Assembly: GCF_029030725.1 (NCBI RefSeq)
Contig: NZ_CP113162.1
Coordinates: 186,001 to 250,000, forward strand
Direction: 5' to 3'
Length of the DNA: 64,000 nucleotides
Origin: [Pseudomonas] carboxydohydrogena
GTDB taxonomy: Bacteria; Pseudomonadota; Alphaproteobacteria; Rhizobiales; Xanthobacteraceae
Shown here piece by piece: positions 30,079 to 38,186 of the stretch. The stretch's first letter is position 1. Each line of letters begins with the position of its first letter. The position numbers and the translations under genes are program-made. The notes under the pieces are model-generated. The model was given only the letters and a program-made list of their open reading frames with translations. It did no database searches and had not been told where the DNA came from.

Positions 30079-30083
30079 AGGGT

Positions 30084-30099
30084 TGTTTCACGTGAAACG
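30084..30099. other. parS site 1 (15/16)
   Basis: TGTTTCACGTGAAACG, one mismatch at the last base from the universal ParB site TGTTTCACGTGAAACA; the 14-base palindromic core is perfect. Five bases after the mnmE stop. Confidence 0.92.
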
Positions 30100-30139
30100 A
30101 TATAAGGCCCTCCACCCATTTTACGCCGCACCGTCCGCC

Positions 30140-30155
30140 TGTTTCACGTGAAACA
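30140..30155. other. parS site 2 (perfect)
   Basis: TGTTTCACGTGAAACA, identical to the consensus ParB nucleation site. Second of three in the mnmE-mnmG gap. Confidence 0.96.
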
Positions 30156-30171
30156 GATGGAACTGGGTTGC

Positions 30172-30187
30172 CGTTTCACGTGAAACA
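30172..30187. other. parS site 3 (15/16)
   Basis: CGTTTCACGTGAAACA, mismatch only at the first base. Centre-to-centre distances among the three sites are 56 and 32 bases. Confidence 0.92.
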
Positions 30188-30251
30188 CGCCTCGATTTCC
30201 TGAAATCAATATTGTTTTGGACGGTTTTCTGATCCCGCTGTAGAAGGGCGC

Positions 30252-32126
30252 ATGCGCGCGACATTCGACGTCATTGTGGTGGGAGGAGGCCATGCCGGCA
30301 CTGAGGCGGCGGCGGCTTCCGCGCGTTTCGGCGCCAAAACAGCGCTTCTGACCCATCGTTTTGCGACCATCGGTGCGATGTCCTGCAATCCGGCCATCGG
30401 CGGCCTCGGCAAGGGCCATCTGGTCCGGGAAATCGACGCGCTGGACGGCCTGATGGGCCTGATGGCGGACAGAGGCGGCATCCAGTTCAGGGTCCTGAAC
30501 CGCCGCAAGGGCCCGGCGGTGCGCGGCCCCCGCGCCCAGATTGACCGCGCGCTCTATGCGGCTGCGATGCAGGCCGAAATCCGCGGAACGCCCAATCTCA
30601 CGGTGGTCGAAGGCGAAGCCGACACGCTTGTGCTGGAAAACGGCCGCATCGCGGGGCTGAAGCTGGCCGATGGCCGGGAGTTCGGCTGCGGAGCGGTGGT
30701 CATCACCACTGGGACATTCCTTCGCGGGATCATCCATCTTGGCGAGAAAAACTGGCCGGCCGGGCGCATCGATGAGGCCCCGGCGATGGGCTTGTCTGGG
30801 TCTTTTGAGCGGATCGGCTTCACCCTCGGGCGGTTGAAAACCGGCACCCCGGCACGGCTCGATGGCACGACCATCGACTGGAATGCAGTCGAGCGGCAGC
30901 CGGGAGACGATCCGGCCGAGCCGTTTTCGACCCTGACCGCGAAGATCACGACCCCGCAGGTCGAGTGCGGCATCACCCGCACCACTCTAGCGACGCATGA
31001 GGTGATCCGGGCCAATGTACACCGCTCGCCGATGTATTCCGGCCAGATCAAGAGCACCGGGCCGCGTTATTGCCCCTCGATCGAGGACAAGATCGTCCGG
31101 TTCGGCGACCGCGACAGCCACCAGATTTTCCTTGAGCCGGAAGGGCTTGAGGATACCACGGTCTATCCGAACGGGATTTCGACCTCGCTGCCGGAGGAAG
31201 TGCAGAAGGCGATTCTGACCACGATTCCGGGACTTGAACGGGCGCGGATGATCCGGCCCGGCTATGCCATCGAATACGACCATGTCGATCCGCGCGAACT
31301 CGAACCCACATTGGAAACGAGGCGCGTGCCGGGGCTTTTCCTGGCCGGGCAGATCAACGGCACCACGGGTTATGAGGAAGCAGGCGCGCAGGGCCTTGTG
31401 GCGGGCCTGAATGCGGCGCGGGCGGCCGGGGGCGGCGAGGGCGCGGTGTTCGACCGCGCCGACGGCTATCTCGGGGTGATGATCGACGATCTGACCTCGC
31501 GCGGCATCACCGAGCCGTACCGGATGTTCACCTCGCGCGCCGAATATCGCCTGACCCTGCGGGCGGACAATGCCGACCGGCGCCTGACGGAGCGCGGTCT
31601 CGCGCTCGGCATCGTTGGACCTGCCCGCGCCGCGAGTTTTGCCGCCAAGATGCAGGCGCTGAATGCCGCCAAGGAGGCCGCGAAGTCGCTGTCGCTGACG
31701 CCGACCGAAGGCATCCGCCACGGCCTTTCGCTCAATCGCGACGGCCAGCGCCGCAGCGCCTTCGAGTTGCTGGCCTATCCCGAGATCGGCTGGGCGGAGG
31801 TGGCGCGGATATGGCCGCAGCTCGCGGATGTGTCGCCGGCTATCGCCGAACATATTGAAATCGATGCAAAATATGACGTGTATCTGGCCCGACAGGCCGC
31901 CGATGTCAGCGCTTTCCGCCGCGACGAGGCGCTTGTCCTGACCGGCGTCGATTACGCAGATGTGCCGGGGCTATCCAACGAGGCGCGGCAGAAACTGCAA
32001 GCGGCGCAGCCGCGCACCATCGGGCAGGCGGCGCGTATCGAGGCGATGACCCCGGCGGCGCTCGGCATCCTCGCCGCCTATCTGCGGCGGCAGTCCCGTC
32101 ATCGGCGCGACGCAAAGGCCGGATAG
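30252..32126 (+). CDS. mnmG: tRNA uridine-5-carboxymethylaminomethyl modification enzyme MnmG
   Basis: 624 residues. FAD-binding [12 protein letters not shown] is at 9-20, and [22 protein letters not shown] and GRPxxDGT-like segments are strongly conserved; the C-terminal helical domain contacts MnmE. It works with MnmE on U34 of tRNAs. ATG 30252 follows GAAGGG. The 173-bp leader holds the three parS sites, so ParB spreading could influence its transcription (inference). Confidence 0.98.
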   Translation: MRATFDVIVVGGGHAGTEAAAASARFGAKTALLTHRFATIGAMSCNPAIGGLGKGHLVREIDALDGLMGLMADRGGIQFRVLNRRKGPAVRGPRAQIDRALYAAAMQAEIRGTPNLTVVEGEADTLVLENGRIAGLKLADGREFGCGAVVITTGTFLRGIIHLGEKNWPAGRIDEAPAMGLSGSFERIGFTLGRLKTGTPARLDGTTIDWNAVERQPGDDPAEPFSTLTAKITTPQVECGITRTTLATHEVIRANVHRSPMYSGQIKSTGPRYCPSIEDKIVRFGDRDSHQIFLEPEGLEDTTVYPNGISTSLPEEVQKAILTTIPGLERARMIRPGYAIEYDHVDPRELEPTLETRRVPGLFLAGQINGTTGYEEAGAQGLVAGLNAARAAGGGEGAVFDRADGYLGVMIDDLTSRGITEPYRMFTSRAEYRLTLRADNADRRLTERGLALGIVGPARAASFAAKMQALNAAKEAAKSLSLTPTEGIRHGLSLNRDGQRRSAFELLAYPEIGWAEVARIWPQLADVSPAIAEHIEIDAKYDVYLARQAADVSAFRRDEALVLTGVDYADVPGLSNEARQKLQAAQPRTIGQAARIEAMTPAALGILAAYLRRQSRHRRDAKAG

Positions 32127-32135
32127 GGGTTTGCC

Positions 32136-32819
32136 GTGAGCAAGGTCAGGCTCCCGATGCCCGATCCCGCCGACAAGGCTGCCGCGCTGGCGCTGATGCC
32201 TGTTTCACGTGAAACACTGGCGCGGCTGAAAGCCTACGTCGATCTGCTGCTGCAATGGCAGGCGGTGACCAATCTGGTCGCGCCTTCGACGCTGCCGACT
32301 TTGTGGACTCGCCATATCGCCGATTCGCTCCAGCTTCTCGAGCTTGCGTCCGATGCCAAAACCTTCGCCGATCTCGGTAGCGGCGGCGGCTTTCCCGGCA
32401 TCGTGCTGGCTTGCGCGCTGGTGGACCGGCCGGGCGCGCACATCGATCTGGTCGAGCGTAACGCCAAGAAGGCGGCCTTCCTGCGCGAGGCGTTGCGAAT
32501 CACAGGGGGCGCGGGCGAAGTTCATCACAGGGACATCGTGGATTACGTGGATAGTCGTACCGCGCCTGTCGATTGCGTCACCGCGCGGGCGCTGGCCCCG
32601 CTACACCAGTTGCTCGGCTTCGCGGAACCCTTGGTCCGGAACGGTGCCAAAGCCTTGTTTCTCAAGGGTCAAGATGTAGAGAGTGAATTGACGGAAGCCA
32701 CTAAATATTGGACAATTGAGAGCGCCTTGCACCCGAGCCGCACCGGCGGCGACGGGTGCGTGGTCGAGGTAACGGGAATTTTGCGCTGCAATATGACTGC
32801 GGCGGGAGGGGCGAGATGA
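32136..32819 (+). CDS. rsmG: 16S rRNA (guanine(527)-N7)-methyltransferase RsmG
   Basis: 227 residues of the class I methyltransferase fold. The SAM motif FADLGSGGGFPGIVLA and VERNAKKAAFLRE are typical of RsmG (GidB). It makes m7G527 of 16S rRNA, and its loss is known to give low-level streptomycin resistance. GTG 32136 has AGGGG upstream, nine bases after the mnmG stop. Codons 22-27 (PVSRET) contain a perfect parS. The last bases overlap parA (ATGA). Confidence 0.95.
   Translation: MSKVRLPMPDPADKAAALALMPVSRETLARLKAYVDLLLQWQAVTNLVAPSTLPTLWTRHIADSLQLLELASDAKTFADLGSGGGFPGIVLACALVDRPGAHIDLVERNAKKAAFLREALRITGGAGEVHHRDIVDYVDSRTAPVDCVTARALAPLHQLLGFAEPLVRNGAKALFLKGQDVESELTEATKYWTIESALHPSRTGGDGCVVEVTGILRCNMTAAGGAR
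32201..32216. other. parS site 4, inside the rsmG reading frame (perfect)
   Basis: TGTTTCACGTGAAACA, 16/16. Read in frame it encodes VSRET of RsmG. It is about 600 bases before parA and 2 kb from the other three sites. Confidence 0.95.
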
Positions 32820-33664
32820 ACGGCATCGACGGGATTTTTCAGGACACGCCATCGGATCGCAAGGGCCAGCCGCGAATCATCGCGCTCGCCAACCAGAAGG
32901 GCGGCGTCGGCAAGACCACGACCGCGATCAACCTCGGCACGGCGCTGGCGGCCATCGGTGAGCGGGTGCTGATCGTCGATCTCGATCCGCAGGGCAATGC
33001 TTCGACCGGCCTCGGCATCGACCGACGCAACCGCAACTGCTCGACCTATGACGTGCTGATCGGCGAGGCGAAGCTGCGCGAGGCCATCGTGCCGACCGCC
33101 GTGCCGCGCCTGCATATCGCCGCCTCGACCATGGATCTGTCCGGCCTCGAGCTTGAACTCGGCACCGCGCGCGACCGCGCTTTCCGCCTGCGCGACGCCA
33201 TCGCCGATCTCAACACCGATGCCGCGGAAGGAGCCGACTACACCTATGTGCTGGTCGATTGCCCGCCGTCGCTGAACCTCATCACCGTCAACGCGATGGC
33301 GGCGTCGCACGCGATCCTGGTCCCTCTTCAGTGCGAGTTCTTCGCGCTCGAGGGTCTGTCGCAATTGTTGCAGACCGTGGAGCAGGTGCGCTCGACGCTG
33401 AACCCGACATTGTCGATCCACGGCATCGTGCTGACCATGTTCGACTCGCGCAACAACCTGTCGAACCAGGTCGTCGCCGACGTGCGCCAGTTCATGGGCG
33501 ACAAGGTCTACGACACCATGATCCCGCGCAACGTGCGCATTTCGGAAGCGCCGTCCTACGGCAAGCCGGTGCTGGTCTACGATCTGAAGTGCGTCGGCAG
33601 CGATGCGTATCTCAAGCTCGCGACCGAAGTGATCCAGCGCGAGCGCGCGCTGCGGGTGCATTGA
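32816..33664 (+). CDS. parA: Chromosome-partitioning ATPase ParA (Soj)
   Basis: 282 residues. Deviant Walker A KGGVGKTT is at 28-35 with the signature Lys, followed by DLDPQGNASTGLG and VDCPPSLNLITVNA. Chromosomal type: no N-terminal DNA-binding domain. ParA-ATP coats the nucleoid and pulls ParB-parS complexes. ATG 32816 overlaps the rsmG stop and has GGGAGGGG upstream. Confidence 0.98.
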   Translation: MNGIDGIFQDTPSDRKGQPRIIALANQKGGVGKTTTAINLGTALAAIGERVLIVDLDPQGNASTGLGIDRRNRNCSTYDVLIGEAKLREAIVPTAVPRLHIAASTMDLSGLELELGTARDRAFRLRDAIADLNTDAAEGADYTYVLVDCPPSLNLITVNAMAASHAILVPLQCEFFALEGLSQLLQTVEQVRSTLNPTLSIHGIVLTMFDSRNNLSNQVVADVRQFMGDKVYDTMIPRNVRISEAPSYGKPVLVYDLKCVGSDAYLKLATEVIQRERALRVH

Positions 33665-33679
33665 GGCCGATCGTTTCGC

Positions 33680-33761
33680 CGTCATTGCGAGCGAAGCGAA
33701 GCAATCCAGAACAGTAAAAATAAAATGGATTGCTTCGTCGCAAATGCTCCTCGCAATGACG
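33680..33761. repeat. Palindromic intergenic repeat (GTCATTGCGAG type) between parA and parB
   Basis: CGTCATTGCGAG (33680-33691) and GAAGCAATCCA (33698-33708) are mirrored by TGGATTGCTTC (33726-33736) and CTCGCAATGACG (33750-33761), around an A-rich loop. The RNA would fold into a long, interrupted hairpin. A related copy lies at 43411-43528. It sits inside the parAB operon. Confidence 0.85.
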
Positions 33762-33812
33762 AATTGAGAATCTTGGTTTGGAGTGCGTGAGATGAGTCCG
33801 AGGGAGGCGACG

Positions 33813-34703
33813 ATGGCCGAGGAGCGTTCGCGACTGGGTCGCGGTCTGGCAAGCCTGATCGGCGATGTCGGCGGTGAGGCCGCGCATGTCGAGCGTCCGT
33901 CGCGCACCGCGCGCAAGGTGCCGATCGAATTCATCAAGGCCAACCCGAACAATCCGCGCCGGGTGTTTTCCGATGCAGAATTGGACGAACTCTCCGCCTC
34001 GATCAAGCAGCATGGCGTGATCCAGCCGATCGTGGTGCGTGCGGCCAAGGGCGCGGCGGATCGTTTCGAGATCATCGCCGGCGAGCGCCGCTGGCGCGCC
34101 TCGCAGCGGGCGGGTCTGCATGAGGTGCCGATCGTCACGGTCGAGGCCAGCGACAGCGCGGCGCTCGAGATCGCGATCATCGAGAACGTGCAGCGTTCGG
34201 ACCTCAACGCGATGGAAGAGGCGCTCGGCTATCACGCGCTCGCCACCAGCTACAATCATAGCGCCGACGACATCGCGAAACTCGTCGGCAAAAGCCGCAG
34301 CCATGTCGCCAACACCATGCGGCTGACCAAACTGCCGGACAGCGTGCAGACCTATATCTCCGAGGGCAAGCTCTCGGCCGGTCATGCCCGCGCACTCATC
34401 AATGCGAAGGACCCGGCCGCCGCCGCGAGGCAGGCGGTCGAGCAGGGCCTGTCGGTGCGTCAGGTCGAGGCGCTGTCGCATGAAGAGGGTGTGCCTTCGC
34501 GCGGCGCGCAGAAGGCACGCGGCAAATCCTCCGGCGGTGCGAAGAAGGACGCCGACACGCTGGCGCTGGAGAAGCGCATCAGCGACGTGCTCGGGCTGAA
34601 GGTCAGCGTCGATCACCGCGATCCCGGCGGCAGCGTGCACATCGCCTATCGCGATCTCGATCAGCTCGACGAGATTCTGCGGCGCCTCGAAGGCGGACGC
34701 TGA
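33813..34703 (+). CDS. parB: Chromosome-partitioning protein ParB (Spo0J)
   Basis: 296 residues. It starts MAEERSRLGRGLASLIGD; the N-terminal CTPase region has NPRRVF and GERRWRAS (typical box II), then a helix-turn-helix (about 145-175, LVGKSRSHVANTMRL) that reads parS, a linker rich in Ala, Gly and Lys, and a C-terminal dimerisation domain. CTP-dependent clamping and spreading from parS are known for the family. ATG 33813 has GAGGGAGG at a good distance; GTG 33783 and ATG 33792 are in frame but unlikely. The intergenic repeat precedes it and a terminator follows. Confidence 0.97.
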   Translation: MAEERSRLGRGLASLIGDVGGEAAHVERPSRTARKVPIEFIKANPNNPRRVFSDAELDELSASIKQHGVIQPIVVRAAKGAADRFEIIAGERRWRASQRAGLHEVPIVTVEASDSAALEIAIIENVQRSDLNAMEEALGYHALATSYNHSADDIAKLVGKSRSHVANTMRLTKLPDSVQTYISEGKLSAGHARALINAKDPAAAARQAVEQGLSVRQVEALSHEEGVPSRGAQKARGKSSGGAKKDADTLALEKRISDVLGLKVSVDHRDPGGSVHIAYRDLDQLDEILRRLEGGR

Positions 34704-34722
34704 CATTGCCTGGTTGAGAATT

Positions 34723-34750
34723 AAAAGGCCCGGATTGCCAGGCCTTTTTT
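34723..34750 (+). terminator. Rho-independent terminator of parB
   Basis: AAAAGGCC (34723-34730) pairs with GGCCTTTT (34741-34748), extended inward by GG/CC around a mismatch, followed by a T-run. It lies between convergent parB and the glycosyltransferase gene; the A-run on the other side makes it usable in both directions. Confidence 0.85.
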
Positions 34751-34757
34751 GTGCGCG

Positions 34758-36470
34758 TTACTCCGCTTCCACCAAAGCGGGACGGGTGATGCGGCGGCGG
34801 TCCTTCACCACGCCGATCAGCGTGCCTTCGCGTTCGATGGTGGCGATGGTGCGGCCCTTGAGCAATTCGTCGCAATTGCCGTGGGTCGGCGCGATGAAGA
34901 AATCGGCGTGGTCCCAGTCGTCCGTCCAGCGCAGGCGATTAGTCAGATGCTGCACCCTGAGTTCACGCTCGAAAGCATGCCGGTCGCCGCAGACATCGAC
35001 ATTGTAAACCGGCGGCACCGGCTTTTTGTGGGCCTCGGTCCGTTTCAGGTAACTGGCGAGCTGCGCCACCGAGGCCGGCATGATCTCGACCCAATAATCC
35101 ATCACGTAACGCCGTGACGCGCCGCTCAGGCCGCCGACGATCTGGTTGTAATAGAGATATTCGTAAGGATGCAGCCGGATGAGCTGACGGGTGTTCCAGC
35201 CGGCATCTGCCAGCACCAGAGCGAAGGCGGCAGCGGCCAAAGCGAGATGTTGACGCCCCAGTGAGGCGATCACGGCATCGAGCGCGATGGCGGCGAGCAC
35301 CGTGAGCAGCGGCACCACGAACAGGAAATGCCGCATGCCTGTGAAGGCCGGCCCGTGCCCGATCACCTGGCAGGCGAGCGGAAACAGCACCATGAAAATC
35401 ACCATGGCGGTTTCGCGCCGCCGCTGTTGCGGCAGTACGCGCGCCATGGCTTGCGGCAGCATCACGAGAGCGAGCGAGAGCGCGGCCGCGCCGAGCACCA
35501 GCAGCGGAAGGCGGATCGCGAGATAGATCGGCACGTAGAGACGTGGTGCGGTCGCCATCTCGTAGCGCTGGCCGTCGAGCCACGTCTCGATGTGGTAGTG
35601 GAATTCGGCGAACTGAAACAGGCCGCGCACCGGATTGAGCGGCGACAGCGCCGCCCATGGCCACGCGGCGAGCATGATCGGATAGGCGATCAGCAGCGCG
35701 GGCAGGAACCGCAGCACGCAAGCGCCGATGAAGGCGGACGCTTCGCGTGCCGTTGCCGGGCGCGGAATGCTCGCAAGCACCAGCACGCCGGTATAGCCGA
35801 TCAGCAGCAGGCCCAGCACCTTGATGCCGAGCGCAAGGCCGGTGAAAAGCCCCAGCCCGATCACGTCGCGCCAGCGTGGCTTCGGCAGATCGCGCGCGGT
35901 GCGGATCAGGAAGTAGCTCGCCGTGGTCATCATCGCGGCGAGCGGGATGTCCTTGGTGTGGTTGAACATGGTGCCGTACCATGCTCCGCAGGTCGCGAGC
36001 AGCAATGCGGCGAGGAAGCCCGCGCGCGGCCCGGCGATCTGACGCGCAAGCGCGGCCGCCGCGGCGATGCCGCCGATGCCGCACAGCCCCGTCATCAGAT
36101 GGCGCAGGTCGTAGACCTCCATCGGCACGATATGGCTCAGCGCCACAGCGGCCATGTCGAACAGCCCGCCATACAAATAGAGATTATCGAACTGAAACAG
36201 CGCGCGGTCGGTGAAACCGCTTTTGTAATAATTGAGGATCAGCTCGCCGTAATGATGCTGCACCCATTCGTCGTTGGTGACGGCGTAGATGCGGAAGGTC
36301 AGCACCACGAGAATGAACAGTGTTGCCAGCAGCGCCAGCGTGGCGAGGTCGAAGCCGTCGAGGCGGGACAGATTGAAGCGGGACAGAAACGGGTTGGCGT
36401 TCGGCGATCGATCGGCTCGCCGCAGCAACGCACCATCACTCTCCTGCCGGTCCCTTTCGAGAGCGGTCAT
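34758..36470 (-). CDS. GT39/ArnT-like membrane glycosyltransferase
   Basis: 570 residues with about ten to twelve membrane helices from residue 42 to 420 and a C-terminal soluble part of about 150 residues. The first periplasmic loop holds TNDEWVQHHYG with an acidic residue after an Asn, as in the catalytic DE/DD motif of GT-C enzymes (GT39/GT83), which use polyprenyl-phosphate sugars. Acceptor and sugar are unknown; a lipid A, O-glycan or hopanoid target is possible. It stands alone, convergent with parB. The gene is not part of the usual parB-holA-lptE-leuS neighbourhood and may be an insertion. No signs of decay. Confidence 0.75.
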   Translation of the reverse strand: MTALERDRQESDGALLRRADRSPNANPFLSRFNLSRLDGFDLATLALLATLFILVVLTFRIYAVTNDEWVQHHYGELILNYYKSGFTDRALFQFDNLYLYGGLFDMAAVALSHIVPMEVYDLRHLMTGLCGIGGIAAAAALARQIAGPRAGFLAALLLATCGAWYGTMFNHTKDIPLAAMMTTASYFLIRTARDLPKPRWRDVIGLGLFTGLALGIKVLGLLLIGYTGVLVLASIPRPATAREASAFIGACVLRFLPALLIAYPIMLAAWPWAALSPLNPVRGLFQFAEFHYHIETWLDGQRYEMATAPRLYVPIYLAIRLPLLVLGAAALSLALVMLPQAMARVLPQQRRRETAMVIFMVLFPLACQVIGHGPAFTGMRHFLFVVPLLTVLAAIALDAVIASLGRQHLALAAAAFALVLADAGWNTRQLIRLHPYEYLYYNQIVGGLSGASRRYVMDYWVEIMPASVAQLASYLKRTEAHKKPVPPVYNVDVCGDRHAFERELRVQHLTNRLRWTDDWDHADFFIAPTHGNCDELLKGRTIATIEREGTLIGVVKDRRRITRPALVEAE

Positions 36471-36593
36471 CGACGCACACAGGCAGACAAGGGATCCCCG
36501 GCAGATCTGCGATCAGGCGCGCGCAGCCAATCACAGCGCGGGAACCCTGACAATTCTTTTGAATGTGCTGCGGCGCACCGTGCCCCGAAAGGA

Positions 36594-37622
36594 TTAACGG
36601 CGTTGCCGGGCGTTGACCGCGATCGCCATCAGGGCGCGCTGGCCGATGGTGGCGGCGAGGTCGGCCTGCCGGCGCATCTCAAGGGCGGCATCGGCCAGAA
36701 GCGTGATGATCCGCAGCAGCCGCTCGGAGGAGAGATTTCGCAACGCGGCTTCGACCGGTGTGCGTCGCGAAAAGTGCAACCGGGGAAAGCCGCCATCGAG
36801 CGCGTCGCCCTCGCTGCGGCCGTCGTCGAGCGCGAGCCGCGCCTTGTGCAGTTGCGCGGCATGGCGCTGGGCGGAAGCGATGATCTGGCCGGGGTAGGTG
36901 CCGGCCGCGATCGCCTTTGCGTAGGCCGCTTCCATTACCGTGACCTTCCCCGAGAAAGCGCCGTCGATGATCGGATCGAGCGCCAGCGCGGAGGCGTCGG
37001 TAACCACGGCGGCGACATCGGCCAGCGTCACTTCCTTCGCGCCGTGGGCGTAGAGCGCGAGCTTGCGGATTTCGTTGCGTGAGGCCTGCCGGTCGCCGCC
37101 GAGCAGGCCGACCAGAGCCGCGCGGGCATCGGACGAGATGGTCGCTCCAATGGGCCGCAGTTCCTCGTCGATCAGGCGGGCGAGGTCGCGCTCGGTGTCG
37201 GCGTAACAGGCGATCGCGACCGCGGTGCGGGAACGCTCGCAGGCCTTGCGCAGCGGCGCGTCCGGGCGCAGTTCGCCGGCCTCGATGACGATGAGGCAAT
37301 CCTTCGGCGTCATGTCGGCAAGCGTGTCGATGCCGCTGGCGAAATTGCGCGCGCCCGCGCGGATCCGGATGGCGCGCCGGCTGCCGAACAGCGGCACCGT
37401 CATCGCTTCATCGACGAGACGCGAGGGATCGGCGGCCAGCTCGTCGCCGTCGATTTTCACCATCGAGAACGGATCGTTGGGGTCGTCCACGGCGGAAGCG
37501 AGCAGCGCATCGGCGCGCTCGCGTACGAGGCCCGCATCCGGCCCGTAAAGCAGGATCACCGGTCGCGCCGGATCGGGCCGGGCGAGGAAGGAATCGATCT
37601 CTTTGCCGCGCAGCGCCGTCAC
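36594..37622 (-). CDS. holA: DNA polymerase III delta subunit
   Basis: 342 residues. The clamp-loader delta fold is recognised by VILLYGPDAGLVRERA (22-37), the following small ATPase-like domain without a working P-loop, and the C-terminal collar domain (ERLLRIITLLADAALEMRRQ). Delta opens the beta clamp. GTG 37622 is the start, ten bases after the lptE stop; ATG alternatives would remove conserved residues. Downstream in the leuS-lptE-holA operon. Confidence 0.94.
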   Translation of the reverse strand: MTALRGKEIDSFLARPDPARPVILLYGPDAGLVRERADALLASAVDDPNDPFSMVKIDGDELAADPSRLVDEAMTVPLFGSRRAIRIRAGARNFASGIDTLADMTPKDCLIVIEAGELRPDAPLRKACERSRTAVAIACYADTERDLARLIDEELRPIGATISSDARAALVGLLGGDRQASRNEIRKLALYAHGAKEVTLADVAAVVTDASALALDPIIDGAFSGKVTVMEAAYAKAIAAGTYPGQIIASAQRHAAQLHKARLALDDGRSEGDALDGGFPRLHFSRRTPVEAALRNLSSERLLRIITLLADAALEMRRQADLAATIGQRALMAIAVNARQRR

Positions 37623-37631
37623 GGCCGCGCG

Positions 37632-38186
37632 TTACATGTTGGAGAAGAAGAACGAGGCAAGGCGCGTGGAGATATTGTCGGCGATTTCCTTGGCCGCGCG
37701 GTCCTCGGCGTCACGCTGGGCGCGTTGCTGGGCGAAGCGTTGTTCCTGGCCCGGAATGTCGTACGAGACGCGAGCCGTCGTCGCGCCGGCCACCAGCGGC
37801 TTGTTGGTCTCGATCTCGCGCAACTCGTAAGTGGCGTCGATGCCGTAATTCTCGACGTCGGGCCGCGCAGTGTTCGGGTTGATGATGATCGACAGCCGCT
37901 GGGTGTTGAGGCGAAGCGTCAGCTTGTAGCGGGGCGGCAGGCCGGTGGCCGCGCCATAGGCGTTGAACATCATCGCGTTGCGGATCGCGACGCCGATGCG
38001 TGCCTCGCGCGAGCCGTTGCTGACGTTGAGCGGCACGAACTCGACTTCTTGCAGCTTCTCGCGCAGGCCGGGACCGCCATTGGGGGTCCGTTCGGCATAC
38101 ATCGGCTGGAAGCAGCCGGCGGTCAGCGCCCCGAGCAGGGCAACAGCCGCGAGCCGCGCGGCGATGCGGGCGTTAAACCACGACAT
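37632..38186 (-). CDS. lptE: LPS-assembly lipoprotein LptE
   Basis: 184 residues with a lipoprotein signal ending LTAGC (Cys25). The mature part begins FQPMYAER, the hallmark of alphaproteobacterial LptE. LptE plugs the LptD barrel in the outer membrane and guides lipopolysaccharide. Its start lies inside the last codons of leuS (14-bp overlap), so the two are coupled. Confidence 0.92.
   Translation of the reverse strand: MSWFNARIAARLAAVALLGALTAGCFQPMYAERTPNGGPGLREKLQEVEFVPLNVSNGSREARIGVAIRNAMMFNAYGAATGLPPRYKLTLRLNTQRLSIIINPNTARPDVENYGIDATYELREIETNKPLVAGATTARVSYDIPGQEQRFAQQRAQRDAEDRAAKEIADNISTRLASFFFSNM

Noticed and set aside
35328-37082. Long plus-strand frame over the glycosyltransferase and holA genes
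   Set aside because: It crosses two real genes in antisense and has no recognisable protein features.
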